From Chrysaora quinquecirrha (taxonomy: Eukaryota > Cnidaria > Scyphozoa > Semaeostomeae > Pelagiidae), in the NCBI GenBank assembly GCA_014526335.1, contig JACTAT010000164.1, forward strand, positions 124,001 to 188,000: DNA of 64,000 bases. The letters run 5' to 3'. Every line of letters begins with the position of its first letter. Position 1 is the stretch's first letter. Position numbers and translations under genes: made by a program. The notes under the pieces are model-generated. The model was not told the DNA's origin, did no database searches, and saw nothing but the letters and a program-made list of their open reading frames with translations. Below, piece after piece: positions 46,101 through 61,100 of the stretch.

Positions 46101-49100
46101 TAAATCTTCTGAGAGCACTCTCTAGGCGTTTTTAAGGCTATCTTAAAGATCTTCTGCTCATTGGAGCAAAGGAAAAAAACACCTGAAAATCGACCCATTT
46201 TGGCCAAAAAGGCAAGGCTATACTAAGGCAAAATGGCTAAAAATCGACCAAAATCTTGGGTTCCAAAAATTTTTCTAAATCTTCTGAGAGCACTGTCTTG
46301 GCTATTTTAAGGCTATATTTAGGATCTTCTGCTCATTGGAGCAAAGAAAAATGCACCTCAAAATCGACCCATTTTTGGCCAAAATGGCAAGGCTATACTA
46401 AGGCAAAATGGCTAAAAATCGACCAAAATCTTGTGTTCCAAAAAATTTTTCTAAATCTTCTGAGAGCACTCTCTAGGCTATTTTAAGGCTATATTAAGGA
46501 TCTTCTGCTTATTGGAGCAAAGAAAAAAACACCTCAAAATAGACCCATTTTGGCCAAAAAGGCAAGGCTATACTAAGGCAAAATGGCTAAAAATCGACCA
46601 AAATCTTGGGTCCAAAAATTTTTCTAAATCTTCTGAGAGCATTCTCTAGGCTATTTTAAGGCTATATTAAGGATCTTCTGCTCATTGGAGCAAAGAAAAA
46701 AACACCTCAAAATCGACCCATTTTGGCCAAAAAGGCAAGGCTATACTAAGGCAAAATGGCTAAAAATCGACCAAAATCTTGGGTTCCAAAAATTTTTCTA
46801 AATCTTCTGAGAGCACTCTCTAGGCTTTTTTAAGGCTATATTAAAGATCTTCTGCTCATTGGAGCAAAGAAAAAAAACACCTCAAAATTGAACCATTTTG
46901 GCCAAAAAGGCAAGGCTATACTAAGGCAAAATGGCTAAAAATCGACCAAAATCTTGGGTTCCAAAAATTTTTCTAAATGTTCTGAGAGCACTGTCTTCGC
47001 TATTTTAAGGCTATATTTAGGATCTTCTGCTCATTGGAGCAAAGAAAAATGCACCTCAAAATCGACCCATTTTTGGCCAAAAAGGCAAGGCTATACTAAG
47101 GCAAAATGGCTAATAATCGACCAAAATCTTGGGTTCCAAAAATTTTTCTAAATCTTCTGAGAGCACTCTCTAGGCTATTTTAAGGCTATATTAAGGATCT
47201 TCTGCTCATTGGAGCAAAGACAAAAACACCTCAAAATCGACCCATTTTGGCCAAAAAGGCAAGGCTATACTAAGGCAAAATGGCTAAAAATCGACCAAAA
47301 TCTTGGGTTCCAAAAATTTTTTCTAAATCTTCTGAGAGCACTCTCTAGGCTATTTTAAGGCTATATTTAGGATCTTCTGCTTATTGGAGTAGAGAAAAAT
47401 GCACCTCAAAATCGACCCATTTTTGGCCAAAAACGCAAGGCTATACTAAGGCAAAATGGCTAAAAATCGACCAAAATCTTGGATTCCAAAAATTTTTCTA
47501 AATCTTCTGAGAGCACTCTCTAGGCTATTTTAAGGCTATATTAAGGATCTTCTGCTCATTGGAGCAAAGAAAAAAACACCTCAAAATAGACCCATTTTGG
47601 CCAAAAAGGCAAGGCTATACTAAGGCAAAATGGCTAAAAATCGACCAAAATCTTGGGTCCAAAAATTTTTCTAAATCTTCTGAGAGCACTCTCTAGGCTA
47701 TTTTAAGGCTATATTAAGGATCTTCTGCTCATTGGAGCAAAGAAAAAAACACCTCAAAATCCACCCATTTTGGCCAAAAAGGCAAGGCTATACTAAGGCA
47801 AAATGGCTAAAAATCGACCAAAATCTTGGTTTCCAAAAATTTTTCTAAATCTTCTGAGAGCACTCTCTAGGCTTTTTTAAGGCTATATTAAAGATCTTCT
47901 GCTCATTGGAGCAAAGAAAAAAAACACCTCAAAATTGAACCATTTTGGCCAAAAAGGCAAGGCTATACTAAGGCAAAATGGCTAAAAATCGACCAAAATC
48001 TTGGGTTCCAAAAATTTTTCTAAATCTTCTGAGAGCACTGTCTTCGCTATTTTAAGGCTATATTTAGGATCTTCTGCTCATTGGAGCAAAGAAAATGCAC
48101 CTCAAAATCGACCCATTTTGGCCAAAAGGCAAGGCTATACTAAGGCAAAATGGCTAATAATCGACCAAAATCTTGGGTTCCAAAAATTTTTCTAAATCTT
48201 CTGAGAGCACTCTCTAGGCTATTTTAAGGCCATATTAAGGATCTTCTGCTCATTGGAGCAAAGGAAAAACACCCTCAAAATCGACCCATTTTGGCCAAAA
48301 GGCAAGGCTATACTAAGGCAAAATGGCTAAAAATCGACAAAAATCTTGGCTTCCAAAAATTTTTCTAAATCTTCTGAGAGCACTCTCTAGGCTATTTTAA
48401 GGCTATATTAAGGATCTTCTGCTCATTGGAGCAAAGAAAAAAACACCTCAAAATAGACCCATTTTGGCCAAAAAGGCAAGGCTATACTAAGACAAAATGG
48501 CTCAAAATCGACCAAAATCTTGGGTCCAAAAATTTTTCTAAATCTTCTGAGAGCACTCTCTAGGCTATTTTAAGGCTATATTAAGGATCTTCTGCTCATT
48601 GGAGCAAAGAAAAAAACACCTCAAAATCGACCCATTTTGGCCAAAAGGCAAGGCTATACTAAGGCAAAATGGCTAAAAATCGACCAAAATCTTGGGTTCC
48701 AAAAATTTTTCTAAATCTTCTGAGAGCACTCTCTAGGCTTTTTTAAGGCTATATTAAAGATCTTCTGCTCATTGGAGCAAAGAAAAAAACACCTCAAAAT
48801 TGAACCAGTTTTGCCAAAAAGGCAAGGCTATACTAAGGCAAAATGGCTAAAAATCGACCAAAATCTTGGGTTCCAAAAATTTTTCTAAATGTTCTGAGAG
48901 CACTGTCTTGGCTATTTTAAGGCTATATTTAGGATCTTCTGCTCATTGGAGCAAAGAAAAATGCACCTCAAAATCGACCCATTTTTGGCCAAAAAGGCAA
49001 GGCTATACTAAGGCAAAATGGCTAATAATCGACCAAAATCTTGGGTTCCAAAAATTTTTCTATATCTTCTAAGAGCACTCTCTAGGCTATTTTAAGGCTA

Positions 49101-52100
49101 TATTAAGGATCTTCTGCTCATTGGAGCAAAGAAAAAAACACCTCAAAATCGACCCATTTTGGCCAAAAAGGTAAGGCTATACTAAGGCAAAATGGCTAAA
49201 ATCGACCAAAATCTTGGGTTCCAAAAATTTTCTAAATCTTCTGAGGGCACTCTCTAGGCTATTTTAAGCCTATATTAAGGATCTTCTGCTCATTGGAGCA
49301 AAGAAAAAAAACACCTAAAAATCGACCCATTTTGGACAAAAGGGCAAGGCTATACTAAGGCAAAATGGCTAAAAATCGACCAAAATCTTGGATTCCAAAA
49401 ATTTTTCTAAATCTTCTGAGAGCACTCTCTAGGCTATTTTAAGGCTATATTAAGGATCTTCTGCTCATTGGAGCAAAGAAAAAAACACCTCAAAATCGAC
49501 CCATTTTGGCCAAAAAGGCAAGGCTATACTAAGGCAAAATGGCTAAAAATCGACCAAAATCTTGGGTTCCAAAAATTTTTCTAAATCTTCTGAGAGCACT
49601 CTCTAGGCTATTTTAAGGCCATATTAAGAATCTTCTGCTCATTGGAGCAAAGGAAAAACACCCTCAAAATCGACCCATTTTGGCCAAAAAGGCAAGGCTA
49701 TACTAAGGCAAAATGGCTAAAAATCGACAAAAATCTTGGCTTCCAAAAATTTTTCTAAATCTTCTGAGAGCACTCTCTAGGCTATTTTAAGGCTATATTA
49801 AGGATCTTCTGCTCATTGGAGCAACGAAAAAAACACCTCAAAATCGACCCATTTTGGCCAAAAAGGCAAGGCTATACTAAGGCAAAATGGCTAAAAATCG
49901 GCCAAAATCTTGTGTTCCAAAAAATTTTTCTAAATCTTCTGAGAGCACTTCCTAGGCTATTTTAAGGATCTTCTGCTAATTGGGGCAAAGAAAATAGCAT
50001 CTCACAATCGACCAATTTTGGCCAAAAAACCAAGGCTATTTTTTTTTTTTTTTTTTTTTTATAATCAAGGTATCTAGGCCGAGACAGCCCTTAACCTACT
50101 TACATTGTTTAAAATTACAAAGCGGAAATAACAACGTGTTAAAATAAAGAAATTAAAATATAAGCTAACTAAAATTACAAAAGAGTGATCGTAATGATAA
50201 AGTATCTTCTTATAGTAAAAATACAAAAGTTGATAGTCACTAGATAAATTAAACATACTTGTCATATTGAAAGTAAAGATAAATACTGTATTTCTACTAG
50301 ATACTTTAAATATCTACTTATCCTGTTTGGAAGAATTTTTCTCTTTTTTTTGAAACACAGTTTTGTGAAGTATGCAACTGCTATACTAAGGCAAAATGGC
50401 AAAAAATCGACCAAAATCATGGATTCAAAAAATTTTTCTAAATCTTCTGATGGCACTCTCTAGGCTATTTTAAGGCCATATTAAGGATCTCCTTCTTATT
50501 GTGCAACAAAAAAGCATTAAAAAATCGACCCAATTTCGGCCAAAAAGGCAAAGCTATACTAAAGCATATTGGTTAAAAATCGACCAAAATAATGGGTTCA
50601 AAAAAGTTTTCTGAATCTTCTGACGGCACTCTCTAGGCTATTTTAACGCTATCTTAAGGATCTCCAGCTCATTGGTGCAACAAAAAGCAATAAATAATCG
50701 ACCCATTTTTGGCCAAAAAGGCAAGGCTATACTAAGTCAAAATGGATAAAAATCGACCAAAAGCATGGGTTTCAAAAAAATTTTCTAAATCTTCTCAGGG
50801 CACTGTCTAGGCTATTTTAAAGCTATAGTAAGGATCTCCTGCTCATTTTTGCGAAGAAAAAAGCACTAAAAAATCGACCCATTTTCGGCCAAAAAGGCAA
50901 GGCTATACTAAGGCAAAATGGCTAAAAATCGACCAAAATCATGGGCTCAAAAAATTTTTCTATATCTTCTAAGAGCACTCTCTAGGCTATTTTAAGGCTA
51001 TATTAAAGATCTTCTGCTCATTGGAGCAAAGAAAAAAACACCTCAAAATCGACCCACTTTGGCCAAAAAGGCAAGGCTATACTAAGGCAAAATGGCTAAA
51101 AATCGAACAAAATGTTGGGTTCCAAAAATTTTTCTAAATCTTCTGAGAGCACTCTCTAGGCTATTTTAAGGCTATATTAAGGATCTCCTGCTCATTGGTG
51201 CAACAAAAAGCACTAAAAAATCGACCCATTTTTGGTCAAAAAGGAAAGGCTATACTAAGGCAAAATGGATAAAAATCGACCAAATCTTAGGTTTCAAAAA
51301 TTTTTCTAAATCTTCTGAGAGCACTCTCTAGCCTATTTTAAGGCTATATTAAAGATCTTCTGCTCATTGGAGCAAAGAAAAAAACACCTCAAAATCGACC
51401 CATTTTGGCCAAAAAGGCAAGGCTATACTAAGGCAAAATGGCTAAAAATCGACCAAAATCTTGGGTTCCAAAAATTTTTCTAAATCTTCTGAGAGCACTC
51501 TCTAGGCTATTTTAAGGCTATATTAAGGATCTTCTGCTCATTGGAGCAAAGAAAAAACACCTCGAAATCGACCCACTTTGGCCAAAAAGGCAAGGCTATA
51601 CTAAGGCAAAATGGCTAAAAATCGAACAAAATGTTGGGTTCCAAAAATTTTTCTAAATCTTCTGAGAGCACTCTCTAGGCGTTTTTAAGGCTATCTTAAA
51701 GATCTTCTGCTCATTGGAGCAAAGGAAAAAAACACCTGAAAATCGACCCATTTTGGCCAAAAAGGCAAGGCTATACTAAGGCAAAATGGCTAAAAATCGA
51801 CCAAAATCTTGGGTTCGAAAAATTTTTCTAAATCTTCTGAGAGCACTGTCTTGGCTATTTTAAGGCTATATTTAGGATCTTCTGCTCATTGGAGCAAAGA
51901 AAAATGCACCTCAAAATCGACCCATTTTTGGCCAAAATGGCAAGGCTATACTAAGGCAAAATGGCTAAAAATCGACCAAAATCTTGTGTTCCAAAAAATT
52001 TTTCTAAATCTTCTGAGAGCACTCTCTAGGCTATTTTAAGGCTATATTAAGGATCTTCTGCTCATTGGAGCAAAGAAAAAAACACCTCAAAATAGACCTA

Positions 52101-55100
52101 TTTTGGCCAAAAAGGCAAGGCTATACTAAGGCAAAATGGCTAAAAATCGACCAAAATCTTGGGTCCAAAAATTTTTCTAAATCTTCTGAGAGCACTCTCT
52201 AGGCTATTTTAAGGCTATATTAAGGATCTTCTGCTCATTGGAGCAAAGAAAAAAACACCTCAAAATCGACCCATTTTGGCCAAAAAGGCAAGGCTATACT
52301 AAGGCAAAATGGCTAAAAATCGACCAAAATCTTGGGTTCCAAAAATTTTTCTAAATCTTCTGAGAGCACTCTCTAGGCTTTTTTAAGGCTATATTAAAGA
52401 TCTTCTGCTCATTGGAGCAAAGAAAAAAAACACCTCAAAATTGAACCATTTTGGCCAAAAAGGCAAGGCTATACTAAGGCAAAATGGCTAAAAATCGACC
52501 AAAATCTTGGGTTCCAAAAATTTTTCTAAGTGTTCTGAGAGCACTGTCTTGGCTATTTTAAGGCTATATTTAGGATCTTCTGCTCATTGGAGCAAAGAAA
52601 AATGCACCTCAAAATCGACCCATTTTTGGCCAAAAAGGCAAGGCTATACTAAGGCAAAATGGCTAATAATCGACCAAAATCTTGGGTTCCAAAAATTTTT
52701 CTAAATCTTCTGAGGGCACTCTCTAGGCTATTTTAAGCCTATATTAAGGATCTTCTGCTCATTTGAGCAATGAAAAAAACACCTAAAAATCGACCCATTC
52801 TGGACAAAAGGGCAAGGCTATACTAAGGCAAAATGGCTAAAAATCGACCAAAATCTTAGGTTCCAAAAATTTTTCTAAATCTTCTGAGAGCACTCTCTAG
52901 GCCATTTTAAGGCTATATTAAGGATCTTCTGCTCATTGGAGCAAAGAAAAAAACACCTCAAAATCGACCCATTTTGGCCAAAAAGGCAAGGCTATACTAA
53001 GGCAAAATGGCTAAAAATCGACCAAAATCTTGGGTTCCAAAAATTTTTCTAAATCTTCTGAGAGCACTCTCTAGGCTATTTTAAGGCCATATTAAGGATC
53101 TTCTGCTCATTGGAGCAAAGGAAAAACACCCTCAAAATCGACCCATTTTGGCCAAAAAGGCAAGGCTATACTAAGGCAAAATGGCTAAAAATCGACAAAA
53201 ATCTTGGCTTCCAAAAATTTTTCTAAATCTTCTGAGAGCACTCTCTAGGCTATTTTAAGGCTATATTAAGGATCTTCTGCTCATTGGAGCAAAGAAAAAA
53301 ACACCTCAAAATAGACCCATTTTGGCCAAAAAGGCAAGGCTATACTAAGACAAAATGGCTAAAAATCGACCAAAATCTTGGGTCCAAAAATTTTTCTAAA
53401 TCTTCTGAGAGCACTCTCTAGGCTATTTTAAGGCTATATTAAGGATCTTCTGCTCATTGGAGCAAAGAAAAAAACACCTCAAAATCGACCCATTTTGGCC
53501 AAAAAGGCAAGGCTATACTAAGGCAAAATGGCTAAAAATCGACCAAAATCTTGGGTTCCAAAAATTTTTCTAAATCTTCTGAGAGCACTCTCTAGGCTTT
53601 TTTAAGGCTATATTAAAGATCTTCTGCTCATTGGAGCAAAGAAAAAAAACACCTCAAAATTGAACCATTTTTGCCAAAAAGGCAAGGCTATACTAAGGCA
53701 AAATGGCTAAAAATCGACCAAAATCTTGGGTTCCAAAAATTTTTCTAAATGTTCTGAGGGCACTCTCTAGGCTATTTTAAGCCTATATTAAGGACCTTCT
53801 GCTCATTTGAGCAATGAAAAAAACACCTAAAAATCGACCCATTCTGGACAAAAGGGCAAGGCTATACTAAGGCAAAATGGCTAAAAATCGACCAAAATCT
53901 TGGGTTCCAAAAATTTTCTAAATCTTCTGAGAGCACTCTCTAGGCCATTTTAAGGCTATATTAAGGATCTTCTGCTCATTGGAGCAAAGAAAAAAACACC
54001 TCAAAATCGACCCATTTTGGCCAAAAAGGCAAGGCTATACTAAGGCAAAATGGCTAAAAATCGACCAAAATCTTGGGTTCCAAAAATTTTTCTAAATCTT
54101 CTGAGAGCACTCTCTAGGCTATTTTAAGGCCATATTAAGGATCTTCTGCTCATTGGAGCAAAGGAAAAACACCCTCAAAATCGACCCATTTTGGCCAAAA
54201 GGCAAGGCTATACTAAGGCAAAATGGCTAAAATCGACCAAAATCTTGGGTTCCAAAAATTTTTCTAAATCTTCTGAGAGCACTCTCTAGGCTATTTTAAG
54301 GCTATATTAAGGATCTTCTGCTCATTGGAGCAAAGAAAAAACACCTCAAAATAGACCCATTTTGGCCAAAAGGCAAGGCTATACTAAGACAAAATGGCTA
54401 AAATCGACCAAAATCTTGGGTCCAAAAATTTTTCTAAATCTTCTGAGAGCACTCTCTAGGCTATTTTAAGGCTATATTAAGGATCTTCTGCTCATTGGAG
54501 CAAAGAAAAAACACCTCAAAATCGACCCATTTTGGCCAAAAGGCAAGGCTATACTAAGGCAAAATGGCTAAAATCGACCAAAATCTTGGGTTCCAAAAAT
54601 TTTTCTAAATCTTCTGAGAGCACTCTCTAGGCTTTTTTAAGGCTATATTAAAGATCTTCTGCTCATTGGAGCAAAGAAAAAAAACACCTCAAAATTGAAC
54701 CATTTTTGCCAAAAAGGCAAGGCTATACTAAGGCAAAATGGCTAAAAATCGACCAAAATCTTGGGTTCCAAAAATTTTTCTAAATGTTCTGAGAGCACTG
54801 TCTTGGCTATTTTAAGGCTATATTTAGGATCTTCTGCTCATTGGAGCAAAGAAAAATGCACCTCAAAATCGACCCATTTTTGGCCAAAAAGGCAAGGCTA
54901 TACTAAGGCAAAATGGCTAATAATCGACCAAAATCTTGGGTTCCAAAAATTTTTCTAAATCTTCTGAGAGCACTCTCTAGGCTATTTTAAGGCTATATTA
55001 AGGATCTTCTGCTCATTGGAGCAAAGAAAAAAACACCTCAAAATCGACCCATTTTGACCAAAAAGGTAAGGCTATACTAAGGCAAAATGGCTAAAAATCG

Positions 55101-58100
55101 ACCAAAATCTTGGGTTCCAAAAATTTTTCTAAATCTTCTGAGGGCACTCTCTAGGCTATTTTAAGCCTATATTAAGGATCTTCTGCTCATTGGAGCAAAG
55201 AAAAAAAACACCTAAAAATCGACCCATTTTGGACAAAAGGGCAAGGCTATACTAAGGCAAAATGGCTAAAAATCGACCAAAATCTTGGGTTCCAAAAATT
55301 TTTCTAAATCTTCTGAGAGCACTCTCTAGGCTATTTTAAGGCTATATTAAGGATCTTCTGCTCATTGGAAAAAGAAAAAACACCTCAAAATCGACCCATT
55401 TTGGCCAAAAGGCAAGGCTATACTAAGGCAAAATGGCTAAAATCGACCAAAATCTTGGGTTCCAAAAATTTTTCTAAATCTTCTGAGAGCACTCTCTAGG
55501 CTATTTTAAGGCTATATTAAGGATCTTCTGCTCATTGGAGCAAAGAAAAAACACCTCAAAATCGACCCATTTTGGCCAAAAGGCAAGGCTATACTAAGGC
55601 AAAATGGCTAAAATCGACCAAAATCTTGGGTTCCAAAAATTTTTCTAAATCTTCTGAGAGCACTCTCTAGGCTATTTTAAGGCTATATTAAGGATCTTCT
55701 GCTCATTGGAGCAAAGAAAAAACACCTCAAAATAGACCCATTTTGGCCAAAAGGCAAGGCTATACTAAGACAAAATGGCTAAAATCGACCAAAATCTTGG
55801 GTCCAAAAATTTTTCTAAATCTTCTGAGAGCACTCTCTAGGCTATTTTAAGGCTATATTAAGGATCTTCTGCTCATTGGAGCAAAGAAAAAACACCTCAA
55901 AATCGACCCATTTTGGCCAAAAGGCAAGGCTATACTAAGGCAAAATGGCTAAAATCGACCAAAATCTTGGGTTCCAAAAATTTTTCTAAATCTTCTGAGA
56001 GCACTCTCTAGGCTTTTTTAAGGCTATATTAAAGATCTTCTGCTCATTGGAGCAAAGAAAAAAAACACCTCAAAATTGAACCATTTTGGCCAAAAAGGCA
56101 AGGCTATACTAAGGCAAAATGGCTAAAAATCGACCAAAATCTTGGGTTCCAAAAATTTTTCTAAATGTTCTGAGAGCACTGTCTTGGCTATTTTAAGGCT
56201 ATATTTAGGATCTTCTGCTCATTGGAGCAAAGAAAAATGCACCTCAAAATCGACCCATTTTTGGCCAAAAAGGCAAGGCTATACTAAGGCAAAATGGCTA
56301 ATAATCGACCAAAATCTTGGGTTCCAAAAATTTTTCTAAATCTTCTGAGAGCACTCTCTAGGCTATTTTAAGGCTATATTAAGGATCTTCTGCTCATTGG
56401 AGCAAAGAAAAAAACACCTCAAAATCGACCCATTTTGACCAAAAAGGTAAGGCTATACTAAGGCAAAATGGCTAAAAATCGACCAAAATCTTGGGTTCCA
56501 AAAATTTTTCTAAATCTTCTGAGGGCACTCTCTAGGCTATTTTAAGCCTATATTAAGGATCTTCTGCTCATTGGAGCAAAGAAAAAAAACACCTAAAAAT
56601 CGACCCATTTTGGACAAAAGGGCAAGGCTATACTAAGGCAAAATGGCTAAAAATCGACCAAAATCTTGGGTTCCAAAAATTTTTCTAAATCTTCTGAGAG
56701 CACTCTCTAGGCTATTTTAAGGCTATATTAAGGATCTTCTGCTCATTGGAGCAAAGAAAAAAACACCTCAAAATCGACCCATTTTGGCCAAAAAGGCAAA
56801 ATGGCTAAAAATCGACCAAAATCTTGGGTTCCAAAAATTTTTCTAAATCTTCTGAGAGCACTCTCTAGGCTATTTTAAGGCTATATTAAGGATCTCCTGC
56901 TCATTGGTGCAACAAAGAAAGCACTTCAAAATTGACCCATTTTTGGCCATAAAGGTAAGGCTATACTAAGGCAAAATGGATAAAAATCGACCAAAAGCAT
57001 GGGTTCCAAAAACTTTTCTAAATCTTCTGAGAGAACTCTCTAGGCTATTTTAAGGCTATAGTAAGGATCTCCTGCTCATTTTTGCGAAGAAAAAAGCACT
57101 AAAAAATCGACCCATTTTCGGCCAAAAAGGCAAGGCTATACTAAGGCAAAATGGCTAAAAATCGACCAAAATCATGGGCTCAAAAAATTTTTCTATATCT
57201 TCTAAGAGCACTGTCTAGGCTATTTTAAAGCTATAGTAAGGATCTCCTGCTCATTGGTGCAAAGAAAAAAGCACTAAAAAATCGACTCATTTTTGGTCAA
57301 AAACGCAAGGCTTTACTAAGGAAAAATGGCTAAAAGTCGACCAAAATCATGGGTTCAAAAAAGTTTTCTAAATCTTCTGAGAGAACTCTCTAGGCTATTT
57401 TAAGCCTATATTAAGGATCTTCTGCTCATTGGTGCAACAAAAAAAGCACTTCAAAATTGACCCATTTTTGGCCAAAATGGCAAGGATATACTATGTCAAA
57501 ATGGCTAAAAATCGACCAAAATCTTGGGTTCCAAAAACTTTTCTAAATCTTCTGAGAGCACTCTCTAGGCTACTTTAAGGCTATATTCAGGATCTTCTGC
57601 TCATTGGAGCAAAGAAAAAGACACCTCAAAATCGACCCATTTTGGCCAAAAAGGCAAGGCTATACTAAGGCAAAATGGCTAAAAATCGACCAAAATCTTG
57701 GGTTCCAAAAATTTTTCTAAATCTTCTGAGAGCACTCTCTAGGCTATTTTAAGGCTATATTAAGGATCTTCTGCTCATTGGAGCAAAGAAAAAAAACACC
57801 TCAAAATCGACCCATTTTGGCCAAAAAGGCAAGGCTATACTAAGGCAAAATGGCTAAAAATCGACCAAAATCTTGGGTTCCAAAAATTTTTCTAAATCTT
57901 CTGAGAGCACTCTCTAGGCTATCTTAAGCCTATATTAAGGATCTTCTGCTCATTGGAGCAAAGAAAAAAACACATCAAAATCGACCCATTTTGGCCAAAA
58001 AGGCAAGGCTATACTAAGGCAAAATGGCTAAAAATCGACCAAAATCTTGGGTTCCAAAAATTTTTCTAAATCTTCTGAGAGCACTCTCTAGGCTATTTTA

Positions 58101-61100
58101 AGGCTATATTAAGGATCTTCTGCTCATTAGAGCAAAGGAAAAACACCCTCAAAATCAACCCATTTTGGCCAAAAAGGCAAGGCTATACTAAGGCAAAATG
58201 GATAAAAATCGACCAAAAGCATGGGTTTCAAAAAAATTTTCTAAATCTTCTCAGGGCACTGTCTAGGCTATTTTAAAGCAATAGTAAGGATCTCCTGCTC
58301 ATTGGATCAAAGAAAAAAGCACTAAAAATCGACCCATTTTTGGCCAAAAGGCAAGGCTATACTAAGGCAAAATGGCTAAAAATCGACCAAAATCATGGGC
58401 TCAAAAAATTTTTCTATATCTTCTAAGAGCACTGTCTAGGCTATTTTAAGGCTATATTAAGGATCTCCTGCTCATTGGTGCAACAAAAAAAGCACTTCAA
58501 AATTGACCAATTTTTGGCCAAAAAGGCAAGGCTATACTAAGTCAAAATGGCTAAAAATCGACCAAAATCATGGGTTCAAAAAAGTTTTCTAAATCTTCTG
58601 AGAGCACTCTCTAGGCTATTTTAAAGCTAGAGCAAGGATCTCCTGCTCATTGGTGCAAAGAAAAAAGCACTAAAAATTGACCCATTTTTGGCCAAAAAGG
58701 CAAGGCTATACTAAGGCAAAATGGCTAAAAATCGACCAAAATCATGGGTTCAAAAAAGTTTTCTAAATCTTCTGAGAGCACTCTCTAGGCTATTTTAAAG
58801 CTACAGTAAGGATCTCCTGCTCATTGGTGCAAAGAAAAAAGCACTAAAAAATTGACCCATTTTTGGTCAAAAAGGCAAAGCTATACTAAGGCAAAATGGC
58901 TAAAAATCGACCAAAATCATGGGTTCTAAAAAGCTTTTCAAATCTTCTGAGAGCACTCTCTAGGCTATTTTAAAGCTAGAGCAAGGATCTCCTGCTCATT
59001 GGTGCAAAGAAAAAAGCACTAAAAATTGACCCATTTTTGGCCAAAAAGGCAAGGCTATACTAAGGCAAAATGGCTAAAAATCGACCAAAATCATGGGTTC
59101 TAAAAAGCTTTTCAAATCTTCTTAGAGCACTCTCTAGGCTATTTTAAAGCTAGAGCAAGGATCTCCTGCTCATTGGTGCAAAGAAAAAGCACTAAAATTG
59201 ACCCATTTTGGCCAAAATGGCAAGGCTATACTAAGTCAAAATGGCTAAAATCGACCAAAATCATGGGTTCTAAAAGTTTTCTAAATCTTCTGAGAGCACT
59301 CTCTAGGCTATTTTAAAGCTACAGTAAGGATCTCCTGCTCATTGGTGCAAAGAAAAAAGCACTAAAAAATTGACCCATTTTTGGTCAAAAAGGCAAAGCT
59401 ATACTAATGCAAAATGGCTAAAAATCGACCAAAATCATGGGTTCTAAAAAGCTTTTTAAATCTTCTGAGAGCACTCTCTAGGCTATTTTAAAGCTAGAGC
59501 AAGGATCTCCTGCTCATTGGTGCAAAGAAAAAAGCACGAAAAATTGACCAATTTTTGGCCAAAAAGGCAAGGCTATACTAAGGCAAAATGGCTAAAAATC
59601 AACCAAAATTTTGGGTTCAAAAAAGTTTTCTAAATCTTCTAAGAGCACTGTCTAGGCTATTTTAAAGCTATAGTAAGGATCTCCTGCTCATTGGTGCAAA
59701 GAAAAAAGCACTAAAAAATCGACTCATTTTTGGTCAAAAAAGCAAGGCTATGCTAAGGCAAAATGGCTAAAAGTCGACCAAAATCTTGGGTTCCAAAAAC
59801 TTTTCTAAATCTTCTGAGAGCACTCTCTAGGCTATTTTAAGGCCATATTAAGGATCTTCTGCTCATTGGAGCAAAGGAAAAACACCCTCAAAATCGACCC
59901 ATTTTGGCCAAAAAGGCAAGGCTATACTAAGGCAAAATGGCTAAAAATCGACAAAAATCTTGGCTTCCAAAAATTTTTCTAAATCTTCTGAGAGCACTCT
60001 CTAGGCTATTTTAAGGCTATATTAAGGATCTTCTGCTCATTGGAGCAAAGAAAAAAACACCTCAAAATAGACCCATTTTGGCCAAAAAGGCAAGGCTATA
60101 CTAAGACAAAATGGCTAAAAATCGACCAAAATCTTGGGTCCAAAAATTTTTCTAAATCTTCTGAGAGCACTCTCTAGGCTATTTTAAGGCTATATTAAGG
60201 ATCTTCTGCTCATTGGAGCAAAGAAAAAAACACCTCAAAATCGACCCATTTTGGCCAAAAAGGCAAGGCTATACTAAGGCAAAATGGCTAAAAATCGACC
60301 AAAATCTTGGGTTCCAAAAATTTTTCTAAATCTTCTGAGAGCACTCTCTAGGCTTTTTTAAGGCTATATTAAAGATCTTCTGCTCATTGGAGCAAAGAAA
60401 AAAACACCTCAAAATTGAACCAGTTTTGCCAAAAAGGCAAGGCTATACTAAGGCAAAATGGCTAAAAATCGACCAAAATCTTGGGTTCCAAAAATTTTTC
60501 TAAATGTTCTGAGAGCACTGTCTTGGCTATTTTAAGGCTATATTTAGGATCTTCTGCTCATTGGAGCAAAGAAAAATGCACCTCAAAATCGACCCATTTT
60601 TGGCCAAAAAGGCAAGGCTATACTAAGGCAAAATGGCTAATAATCGACCAAAATCTTGGGTTCCAAAAATTTTTCTAAATCTTCTGAGAGCACTCTCTAG
60701 GCTATTTTAAGGCTATATTAAGGATCTTCTGCTCATTGGAGCAAAGAAAAAAACACCTCAAAATCGACCCATTTTGACCAAAAAGGTAAGGCTATACTAA
60801 GGCAAAATGGCTAAAAATCGACCAAAATCTTGGGTTCCAAAAATTTTTCTAAATCTTCTGAGGGCACTCTCTAGGCTATTTTAAGCCTATATTAAGGATC
60901 TTCTGCTCATTGGAGCAAAGAAAAAAAACACCTAAAAATCGACCCATTTTGGACAAAAGGGCAAGGCTATACTAAGGCAAAATGGCTAAAATCGACCAAA
61001 ATCTTGGGTTCAAAAATTTTTCTAAATCTTCTGAGAGCACTCTCTAGGCTATTTTAAGGCTATATTAAGGATCTTCTGCTCATTGGAGCAAAGAAAAAAA

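Noticed and set aside
46256..60678. Repeated 65-76 codon frames starting SKNFSK
   Set aside because: They are one frame of the satellite monomer recurring at higher-order intervals, with no gene context.
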